A DNA stretch of 64,000 bases from Hymenopus coronatus. Its lineage: Eukaryota; Arthropoda; Insecta; Mantodea; Hymenopodidae. The stretch spans positions 14,390,897-14,454,896 of the forward strand of contig CM060893.1 in assembly GCA_030762935.1 (NCBI GenBank), given 5' to 3'. The notes beneath the pieces were generated by a model. That model searched no databases. It had not been told where the DNA came from and worked only from the letters and a program-made list of their open reading frames with translations. This document shows positions 47,901 to 59,900 of this stretch, piece after piece (position 1 is the stretch's first letter; each line of letters starts with the position of its first letter). Position numbers and translations under genes: made by a program.

Positions 47901-50900
47901 CAAAACATTCCCCAAAAAACAGACAGGTTTTTTTTTCTACCTTATCTCATGTTGTGCTGTTCAGTGATTACTTTAATTGATAATGTTAATCTAGAGAATG
48001 TTTCAGCCATGCCTTAATTATATGTTCTTTTATAATAAAACTAACTGTTCTTGCCTTTAGTTTGTTATTGCACAACAGTTGAATTTAGTAGTGGGAAAAG
48101 GTGTTTTTTTTTTTTTTTGTGAAACAATTTAATCTGTTTCTGTTACAACCATGAATCAGTTTCTTGCAACAGAAATTCCCTAAACTGTTGCAGACCTGTT
48201 GTCTACCACCAAATACTATTGAGATAAATATAATCCATCAATAAAATCACAATGTACCAAATGCAACCTTCACTAGGTACACTGTAGAGGAAATTACAAA
48301 TTACCGTGCATGCCGTGTGCTACAAGGTAAAAAGGTGCACCTTGCGGTAAGCAATGAGAAAATGTTTACACTCGTGGAACACAACAACCGCACATAGTAA
48401 CTGTTGCAATAAGTGAAACAACTACCCAGACGTTGCTGTTATTGTAGCGTGGATCTGTTGCGGGGAACTGATACATGAAAGAACAACTCAATGTATGCAA
48501 TTTCCAGAAGTGTTTTAGTGGTGAAACAGTTTCAAATGTTTGTTGTGTGAGCGAAACTGTTTCAAAACAGTTGTATTTTTTGTCTCCCATCACTAGTTGA
48601 ATTACATATTCAGTGCACTTGGTGTATGCGGATTGGAACGTTCCAACTATAACCATTTTTCCCTTATGGTGATACATGTAAATCATTCCAGATGTATTTC
48701 AACAAAAGTGCATAACCTGCTCTCATTTTCTTGGTGTATTTTTCCTTATGCATTTACTCATAATTGCCACCCAAAATACTGCATATTGTAATCTGAAGGT
48801 TCACAAGAAGTTAAAAGAATGAAATTAACTTCTGCTGTTAAGCAAAACAATGAGAAAGTTCACTTTAAACCACCTTAACCTTATCCTCTTGTATTCTGCC
48901 ATGTTACATCTACTGTGTGCGCATCATTTGATGAGATTGGTGTGTGCCACGAAGAAAATGCATTAGCTGAACTTCTTCTATGACTGGTGTGATATGCTGA
49001 ACAGCATTTCATGGAAGAATCGTTGTTCAAAATATACTTTCAAACATTAATTATATTAATAGGATCGATACGGTAGAAACTTGTAAACTAAGGTAAACTG
49101 CTAGGGTATGTAGTACATCGCCCACATCCATTGACTCTACAACCCTGACCCTTTATGTTTGTATGTAATTTTGTATAATCCCAGCTATTCCTAATACCAA
49201 ATTACAATTTCCCTGATATTCATGCAAAAGGATGTAGAACATTAGTGGAACATCTGACTTCCAAAACCTGTCTCTTCACAGTTTCCCTAGTTTTGGAAAG
49301 TCTGAATTTAGTTATACATATCCTTTGGTAATGGTACAGTCATCAGTCGGAATGGTTGAATGTTTTTAAATATATTACAGTAGGTGAAATATTAAACTTG
49401 TATACCCTTCTCTGTGGTTTCATAGTTACTTAATAGAATAAGAGCTACTTTGTTTTCACATAATGCAGAAAACTTTAACATACACACTGAAATAGATGTG
49501 AAGGTGGTGAAGATTCCCCTCTCCCAGGGCACCAAGTGAAAAATACACATAGTCTTCAGCCATTGAAGCATTGAAAAAAATATTCTTATTTGTTTATAAA
49601 GTTTTGGTTCACTTATTTCTAATATTAGCAATTTTCAATCTTTATACTATCACTTATGCAATAGCTAATATCAATATATATTCTAATCAAATTTATTGCA
49701 GCTTTTAGTGTTGGTATGTAGCATTGAAAGAGTTTTCAGTTCTCTCTTATTTTGCCACATTTTGTATTTTCTTCATTGCTATTTTAAGACCATCTGTTAG
49801 TTTGATTTAAATATTGGCAACATTTATCTTATTTTATGCAAAGTCTCTTCAGAGTACAATGTTTTTTACTGCATGCAATCTCAACCAAACATCAAAACCT
49901 TCTTCCTAAGGATGTTCTCTTATAACTCCCACGTATTCACATTCTAGTACATAGGCATTGTAAATCCTTTTTAGCCTGTTAGCAATTTTAGAATTTAAAT
50001 TAGAAGTTGGCCGTGCCATTGCCGCGTGGTTAGACTACTCACCTCTCACCTAGAAGGCCCATGTTCAATCCCAAGCGACTTCATGTGAGATTTGTGGTGG
50101 ACAAAGCAGCCCAGGGGTGACTTTTCTCTGGATTTTCTGGTTTCCCCCACCATTGCATTCCACTGTTGCTCCATCTTCATTCCATGTATCACCAGTGTCA
50201 TCGCCTGCGGTGCCATGGTAGTAAAAGCGGATGTTAAATATATAAAAAAGGTTTAAAAGTTGCTTTATACCCATGTCCATCATAAAGTATAGGCTTTTTC
50301 AAAATTGGTTGAATGGTTTTTGAGATTACCCTACATAACATTCACATCATACAAATTTTCTTTGTTTTATAATATTAGTATAGATTAGAAATATCGTGTT
50401 TTAAAGCAAAGAGAGAAATCTCAACAAATACATTGAAAACTTTGATTATGTCTCTTTTGTCTCATGGATTTGTAGAAAAATTAAGATTTTGGCAATACTA
50501 CAAGTCCATCTTCCTTTCCAGTTGGGTAACGTAAACTTCACACTTGTAACTTGTTGCTTTCTTAGAAGCTTAAACAAATGACTGCATAGAAATTATTTGG
50601 TTAAAAATATTATGTTCTAAGAATTAACATTTTTCTGTACTTCAATTTAATTTTACTTTCACTACCATGTACATAGTTAGTAGAAAAGTATTTTATTGCA
50701 CCCAAAAATTTGATGCCAAGATTTCACTGGAAATACATTTTGAGACTCCCTGAATCCATAAAAAGAGGTGTGTGTGAGTGCATAGAGAATTCATCCAACC
50801 TTCCTTGGGGTTTCAGAAAATTTAGACAAATCTTCAACAAATTAAACATAATCCTATCCCTACAAAACAAATTCAGCCTGAAGAACCTGCTAAACAAACT

Positions 50901-53900
50901 GTGTAATATACAATCCTGAATACATTAAATCTGGAATCTATGAGATCAGTTTTGAAGATTGTGAGAAATACTACATAGGCAAAATGAAAAGAAAGTTGGA
51001 AATTAAACTTGAACATCAAAGAAGGATACAACTAAAGCAAACATACAAATCCATGGTATCACAAAGTTTTTGGATAGAAAACCACAATGGACAAAATGTA
51101 AAATTGTAAAAACCACTTACGTCACCAATAGAATTGGGTATTTGGAGAAAAACATATAAAAATAGCTACAATGTAATACATTTAGAAATCCTGCCATTGA
51201 ATGAAGTGTTAACGCTTTGCACCCTTAGCACCAGATGGCAACAGGATTGCTTACAGCAGGAAGAAAATGTTTGGACGTTTTCATAAAATTGAAGGCGAGC
51301 GTAAATATGTGTGACTCATACAAAGTCCATCAGGAAGAATAGTTCACTGTTAATAGTACTTCTGTTTTTAATCTTTACCAAAATTGATATTGAAGCAACT
51401 TCTCATTTTTAATTACACTGTTCATGCACTCGTGCACACACGCACACACTCTCACTCACTCACTCTTTCTCTCTCTCTCCTAAAAGAGGATATCATTTTT
51501 CAGAGGATATCAATGTATGTGTTTATGTAAAACCTCCATATTGAATTTTTTGCTGCAATGCAGTACATTCTCTATTTACTATAGGTAAGTAGCAAAGAAG
51601 GTGATAAGTTTTGTAATAATAGTTGAAGAGAGATAAATGATATTGAATGGAAAAGGAGTGTGAATGTTACACTAGAATAAATTTTGTTTTTTAAGTGCTG
51701 GAAACCAGAAATCTGCACAAGAGAATATTACTTATACTGGAATCTGCAGCACAAATGTTGAATATTTGTTGCCTTTATTAGGTGAATATGCTTCTTGCAG
51801 ATGGATGCTGTACGTAGAAGTTGCACAATCACAGCAACTTGTAATGCACATGTTGTGATTCTTCAAGTGAGTTTTCCTCCAAACTACCCCTACAATGCTG
51901 CGCCAACATTCCAGTTTGCCCAGGGCACTTCTCTGGATGCTAACACAATGGCTAAAGTATTGAAGGTAACTGTTTCACTGTTTGCTTTCTTGTGGTAATA
52001 ACAACTGACATACAAACAATTCAAAGTAATATTAAATTGCTAATGACAATTTATTTATGATAGGCACTTGAAAGAAATTTTGCTGTATGAACATGAAAGA
52101 GAAACTATCTGTGTTCCATTTCAAGATCAGCTTCTAAAATAACTATTTGGACACGCTTCCAAAACAGATAAATTTAATAACATATTGTTTAGCTTGAAAT
52201 AAATTTAATCGTTAGTGGTACAAGAATCTCAAATGTAAAGGCTAAGTGACAGTAACCCAAGAATAATAACCAAACAGAAATGATAGATAAATATTTAGCA
52301 AAGAAAAGGTGTAGATTGTATGCTATATAGAGTATCTGGAAAAAGCTTACAACAGGATCAATAGTGATGTGCTATGGTATAGGCTAAATAAGAAAGGTTT
52401 AAGTATCAATGTGATTGGTATATTACAAGAGTTATATTATCAAAATAGATTCTGTGTTAAGTGTGGTATTGGGGAGGTAATTAGGACTATGAAGTAAGAG
52501 AGAGGGATTTGACAAGGTTGTAAATTAAGTCCCATAATGTTTAACTTATTCATTGACAATATTTTGGATTGTTTGAAGCATGTTTGTCTGTAATTAAAAA
52601 TATAGATATCCCTGGGTTACTTTATGTGGATGATTGTGGTTTGTTCAATATCAGCAATTGGCTTAAAGGTAGCCATTTGGAATAATTTCCCATGTAATCT
52701 CCCATGAAAGAGGAAAAAAAGAAGCATTTGGAAATTATGGAATAATCTGAGCTATATCAGCTATTGGTTTCTTAGGTTTTGTAGTATGAGCTCACCATAT
52801 ATTCACAGTAGGAATAGATGTAGATACAGAATATTGCAAAGAGTGGGGGCTGAAGGTGAATGAGGATAAATCTAAAATTATGGTGTTTAAGAAGGATAAT
52901 AAATTGCAAAAAGATGAAAACTGGTATATGGCAGACATAGAAATTCAGGTTGTAAATGAGTTCACATATCTGGGAAGTAATGGAGGATGGGAGAAACAAA
53001 AGAACTGTGCTGGCTAAGGGAAGAATGTCATGATAGTTATATGGAAATGTTTATACATGATGCCAGGAATGAGTTTTAGTTGGTTTGAAAGGCTTTACTC
53101 TGGCTTAGTTGAATCTCGATGGCTTTAGGGAGGGGAATAGATGAAGGTTGGTATAATATGGATTTAATATTAAGAAGCTTCTGCAAACCAATCCCAATAA
53201 TACTGCTAATGCAGCAGTTTTAACAGAAGTAGGTGTCAGGGGATTAATGATGGAGAAAGTATTGAAATATTTACTTTGGATCCAAGAGCTACCTTATACC
53301 GACTTACTGAAAATATGCCTGATATATCAAGAAGAAAATTTGGGTGTTTTCCCTAATGTCTGGCTGAAAAAAATCAGGGAACAGTTAATTATAAATGGCA
53401 TAGGAGATTTTTGGACTGATATTGGATATTATGGAAGAGGCTTTTGGAAGGAAGTGAAATCCAGGATGGAAGACATGGATAGACAAATTTTATTTTCTTA
53501 AATGAGAGAGAAAAGTTCATTGGCATTTTACAGGGAGCTAAAAGATGACCCAGAGAAAGAGAAGTACATTTTGATCTGTCAAAATAATGAAAGAGAAGGA
53601 ATAGCCTGGTTTAGATTAGCCATTTGGAAATTAAAGGGAATGAGGGGAGAGGTTATCCTGAGAGTGTGTCCAATTTGTGGGGGGGGGGGGGGATGAAGTT
53701 CACATTATCTTTCAGTGCAGAGACTCAAATATTTGGAGAGAACATTTAATAAGTAGGAAATGGCTACTGAGGAACAATGAAATTGCTATTAGAAAAATTT
53801 TTGAGGATCATAAACAGATACCTAAATTAGGGGAGTTTTTATGGAAGGTAAGGATGAAATGGAAATGGTCAGTTGATAAACATAGAAATTGAGACGATTG

Positions 53901-56900
53901 CCTGTCTCAATGGTCGGTTGCCAGCTGGCGTCGTCTTTCCAATCCTGTTCAGGTTGCATGGGTTTCTCTTTTGGGTCTCAGGGTGAGGATGGAAGGTAGC
54001 GGTTCCGGTGGTAGTGTAGGTTTGTAAAGAAAACACAAAGCTCTTTTATACGAATGATTCACTTTTACTTTCCTGTACCGAACAAGTTTATAAGTAAGCA
54101 CACATGGGGTGGCTGAAATGTCCAAATTCCCCACATTATTACACTCAAGCTCTGATTAACAGCACATGCAACACCTCGCAAACATAACTCAAAGGCACAC
54201 TAATCAAAGTGTCTCCTAATGCTGACGTCTGTAATGTCCATCTAACCCCTATGGCAACAATTTCCAGAGTGTTCTTAGCGTCCCTCAGTGCCTGGAATGG
54301 AAGCGACGCTCACCCCTCCAATGTCCTTCAGTGGAGTGGTTGCCGTGGCTCCATTGGTCAATATGTCACACACGTGACCTAATCTCAACATGGGATTGGT
54401 GCTCCATGATGCTACCTTTCACTTTTACATTCTAAATCTGAAATATGGCTTGGACTTTGGACATTCACCTCCAAACACGTGCTTTTACCCTTATTACATA
54501 CACAAATAAATACATCATACAAATAAATGAAATACACAAAATATGCACATTAGAATTTGTGGTAAATACCTGAATTCCAAATCAAGCATGACTAGAGGTA
54601 AATACATATATACATCAGCGATAACTGTCTCAAAATATTTTGAAACCGTTGCTACTCACAGTGAATGGATGTTGGAGGAGAAGATAACACAGTTTTTGTT
54701 TGCTCTGCAGGGGCTGAAACTCTTTGCACTTTTCCTGTTAGAGACTCAGCAGTTGACAGTCAGGCTGTTGTAAGGATGCTATGGCAAGCATCGCTGTTAC
54801 TGTTATTCAGCTGAATACAATAATCTGATTAGACCTGAAGCATAAGTTCCTCTTTGTGTGCGCGCTAAATTTGAACTAAAAGTCTACTTGCGCTTATGCT
54901 TGGTTTGGAGTAGCAATCAACTCTTCTCAGGGCGTTTTAATGGGCTTGTTGGGCTTCACAGACCCAGACTACCTGGCGACTTCTTAAATAATCACTGGGA
55001 TGTTCTTTGTAGAAACTTTTTTGTAATCATTTCATACAATCTCTAAAGCGAAACTGCAATCGCTTAATGCAGTTTATGTGCTTTGTTGAATGTGGCAAAT
55101 ATTTGTATGCATATAATTCTACGCGAATACATTACTATACCATAATCTCCAAGTGGCCTTTTCCATACTTGTGAAAAAGCCTTTTTCTTTTTTGATAACT
55201 GGCTTCACAAGCAAGAAAATCAACATGTAACTATAATACTTATTGTTGGAAAACAAAATCAAAACACTTATATGCGACGAAAGCACAAGGAATAATAAAC
55301 ATTTGCATCCAGCGATTTCAACTTCGGAATACAACAGAACAAAAACATTTGAACATAAAATTTTACAAAAATGATATGAAACTCAGATTTTGTGGTTAGG
55401 ATATAAATATTGCCTCAGATCTTACAGAAATTTGCCATGGAAGGAAGAGCGACTGGCAGACTGTCTCTGAGAGATTTACAGAAGAGCCATCCTGTGTGAA
55501 GCAAAAATGTGATGACCACGAATGATAGGAACCAGCCAGTGATATTGTTGAAGTGGAGATATAAGACCCTAGTGCTGGAGTTGTAGAAAGCCCAGACACC
55601 TTAGGGTAAACTGCACAATCAGGAAGACTACTGAGGGCTAAGTCAGCAACCTATCTTTCCCCTTGCTTTATCTAGGACCAGCAGGAAGGAAGAATTATTC
55701 TAATGTAGCTAAAACTACAGCCACTGTGTGAAGGGAAACATTGCCTAATCAAAGTGGTTCGTTGAGATGAACAGACCTTGAGGAGCAAGCAGCTGGAGGA
55801 CCAAGATACAGGCAGAAGAGTCTGATGCACAAACTGCTTGGGCAGAGGTTCCAGTGGCCCAGCCTATAAGAACTATTGGGTACCACTAGACTCCCTGTTA
55901 TTCAGGAACAGTGTGGGAAGAAAAATGGATGGAGTCAAATTGTACAAGTAGTATGAAGCATTCTTGTATATCCATAGTTGGCAGAGGAAGTATCTTATTC
56001 CACCCAAAATTTAATATCAAGATTTCACCAGAAGTAAAGGAGTTCACTGAACCTCTCCTGCCTCCCCCTCAAAGAAGCATATTTAGAAAATATTGTGTGC
56101 ATATGTGTGCCTATATGAAAACCACCCTTATTTTCTCAAAATAGGTTCTAATTTTTTTATTATGGTTAACATTTTATATGAGCATAAAGGAATAAAGTGC
56201 ATTATCTGTCACGCTCTACAGGGGGATGAGGTGAAGACAAAACTGCCGGGTGCTGGTAGGGTCTTCCCTCTATTGCCATTTCAGGGCAAGGCCCTCTACT
56301 GGCAGTGGGAGGGGATTGCGTGGTGCGGGAGATAACGAGAGAGGGTTTTTTAAAGTTGTGTTTGGAGATTTTTGGAGGGGGAATTTGGAATATGGAAGTG
56401 GCCTAATTTAATTGGGGAGCTATAGAGTGACGATGACCAGGTGTGGAGGGGGAGTGGGGGGGGGATTTTTTTTAAGAGCGTTTGTCGTCATTTGATTTGT
56501 ATGGCTGCAGTCTTTAAGGTGCCTAGGGTAAGTCTGGGGAGCTTGTAGAGCTCGCCTGGGTCAATGTCGTATTCACCCAGGCTGCAGATGAGGGCGTTGA
56601 AGGAAGTTATCTGTGATTAATTTATGAAATATTGGATATTACTCTTTCACATTGGCCTTGTTTAGGCAGTAAGTTGAAAAGTTTAACCAGACTTGAAAAG
56701 TTCAATACCACAGCTAAGAGGAGGACTCAAATTGATCTTTGGCTCTGTGCGCCAATGCTGTTATCACTTTGGCCTACCATGCTTAGTAGTTACTTCAAAT
56801 GTTTGCAATTGAACCCTTCAGTTATTCATTTGTTTGTATGTTGGCAGGCACTGAAGCAGACAGCGCAGCAGCGAGTAAGGAAAAACAAGCTGTGTTTGGA

Positions 56901-59900
56901 GCCATGTTTACGACAGCTAGTGTCTACACTGGAACAAGTAAGTTAACTTCTTAACATAAAACCATGAGTATACTCGTTTTTTCAAATTTGATGGCATAAT
57001 AAAATGCCATGTATACTCGGGCTTATCATTTCTGACCAGATACATTTTAAAAGGTCAAAGTTACTCTTCTATCTCATGTTTTGGCACTTCTTTGATAGTT
57101 TCATAGATATCGCTATGGTCTGTTGCTTTGAAAAGACCATTGCTGACCAAAAGAACCAATATGTATGGCACTGTGCGTCCAACAAGGAAAGAAATGTCAC
57201 CTTCTTTCCCGACCAAGAAACTAAAGAAAGGGGAGGTTGCAGCATTTCAGTGAGGTAATCTAACTGCACTGAAATGGAAAGATAAGAGAGACATCTGTAT
57301 GCTGTCCACTATCCACAATGCAGAAATGGAAAGTAAGAAACAAAGAAATTGTCAAACCAGTGGCTGTATTTGCTTATAATGACACAATGGGAGGTGTGGA
57401 TAAAGTAGACTGGCACATCGCAAGTAATCCATTGCCACTCAAGAGGGGCAAGAAGTACTACAAGAAGATATTTTTTCATCTTTTGGAATTGGCAGAATGG
57501 AATGCAGAATCCTGTATAAAAACATGGAGCAAAGCACAGTGCCCTTGACTTTCACGTGGCTGTCATTGAGCAGCTCACTGAAAAACATCAAATGGAACAA
57601 TTGTCACCAAAAGCAGTAGGCCATCCATCAGCAAAGGCAACCCCAGCTCTACTTGTTGGACGTCAGTGATTCCTCCGACCGAGAAGAAGCAGAATCCAAC
57701 TAGAACGTGTAGGATGTGCAGTAGTGTGTTTGATGCCAAAGGAAAGAAGGCACGGAGGGAATCTAGATGCATGTGTAAAGATTGTGGAGTAGCTTTATGT
57801 ATTAATCCTTGCTTCAGGGTATTCCACACAGCCACAAACATATAAATAATGACTCCAAGTGTGTTGCTGTTCATTTTTTAGTGTTTCAATGCCCGGAATT
57901 CACTTTTGTTAATGTAATTTCAAGAAGAAATTAAACTAATTTTAAACTAGGGGGTATTCAGCAATGAAAATTTCCATTGTTGAGCACTTAAAAAACAATT
58001 TCAAGCTTACTGTCATTATTGTACTCTACTGAATATTTCATTTTGACAGTAAAAAAAATAGGCAAAAAAAAAAATCATCATATTGTATATGAATACATAT
58101 GTTAAGAGGTTAAAGACAGGTTTGTTATGTATTATTGGTTTTGTTACAGATAACTACAACTGAAGAAAGCGAGAGCAAACCGTATCTGCGGTCACATCAT
58201 TCTCAGCCTCCCTCGTCATTTCTAGAACCATCAAACATGTATGGTAGTTTCCAGGATGCGTACATACCATTCCCTCGCACATCAGGTGCAAAGTTCTGTA
58301 GTGTAGGTAAGTAGACCAACCTTAAATAACACAATGTCAGTCAGCTCCCAGATTCATCTAATAAAATTTTCAAAACACTAAATGTTAATGTTAGTTTAAA
58401 GTATAAGTTGCACTTGAATTTTGGAGGCAATTTTACAAAAGAAAAAAAATCTGATGTGTTACATTCATATGACTTTCTCTATATCTCTGCAATAAATTAT
58501 TTTTAAAAAGCTTATGCTTCTATTTACTTCCTGCTAATCGAGAAAAAATTAGCAGAAATAGACGTATTGCTTGCTTCCTTGTAAGTAGAAGCGAAATAAG
58601 GAAGTACCATAAGTTAAAGGCTGATTGCTATGTGATTGAAGTTCCTTTGTTTGTATGGACACAAGTTCACAAAGTTTTTTATAGCTGAAACCAAAAAAAA
58701 AAAGGAATATCTCAAAAATAATCACCTCCACAAAAAAAATGTATATAACATAAATTGTGTGTTTTAAAGTGCTCTACGTTTGTTGTGTGGTAAGTTTTTG
58801 TCCATCTCTTACAGTTTAGCAGTTATGCAAAATTCTGTAAAATTGACCCAGAATAAAGTAGTCTTCATAGGCTATTCCCAGAAAATTCAAAATATACATT
58901 TTATTTGTCAGGTAAATATCTTTAATATGTGATATTTTAATCAAAATCCTTTAAGCCATTATTTAGAAAATGTACCACTACATCATTTACTTCTTTTATT
59001 CTCAGAAAATGTTTCAAAAATGTGCATTGCTTTCATCTTCAGCCAATTGATTGCGGGAATTTTCTGATTTTCTGATATTATCTTCTCTGGTGGTGGCTTT
59101 ATGAATTTCTGTACAAGGAAATCACTAGGCAGGAATTCAAAAATTCATGTGTTCTTTCTTCTTCCAAATGTGGATGTTTTACCGTGTTGCCAGTTCTGCA
59201 CAGTTTCTGATATGTTTTAATAACTTCAGGGCTCTGTCGATATAGTGCCCTTCTTTCCTAAAATGCCATGTCACTGTGGATCTGTCTTGTTTCAATCTGA
59301 TGTTTTTGAAGTGCTCCTTGGATGTAGTTGTGAAATTTGTTTTTGTTTTGTGCATATATTTTATTATAATCCAAGTAATCCAGAGGTAAATAAATCAGAA
59401 ATATATCAAATTAATTACTTGGATTATGATAAAAAATATCTTAGGCAAAACAAGAAGACAGATCCACAGTAGATTTTTGGAAAGAAGGGCACATCGACAG
59501 AACCTTGATGTTACAGAAACCAGCAGAATTGAAAACACAGGAAAACATCCACATTTGGAAGAAGAAAGAGCAACTGATGAATTTTTTAATTCCTGGATAG
59601 TGACATCCTTATCCAGAAGTTCATAAAAATACCACAAGAGAAGATAATATCCAGAAAATTCCACCTGTTGATTAGCTGAAGATGAAAGCAATGCACACTT
59701 CAGAAACATGTTCTGAAGCTAAAAGAAGTAAGTGAAGTGCAAGAGTTTCAATTAGAATCAAAAGAATTAAATAATTACAATTAAGTCTTCACTTTTCTTT
59801 TTATGGAAGTTTGTAAACAGTGTTGTTATATTCATTTATTTGATGAGTTGATTAATTGCACTAAGCTTACTTGGGATTTTTGCCGGAACATGTTTCAAAG

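Noticed and set aside
53892..54140. Solo LTR as a firm call
   Set aside because: TG...CA and a TATA-like word are present, but there is no target duplication, primer site or second copy; kept only at low confidence.
56500..56620. Minus-strand frame reading FNALICSLGEYDIDPGELYK
   Set aside because: About 43 open codons in a GC-richer stretch; no family recognised and too short to support.
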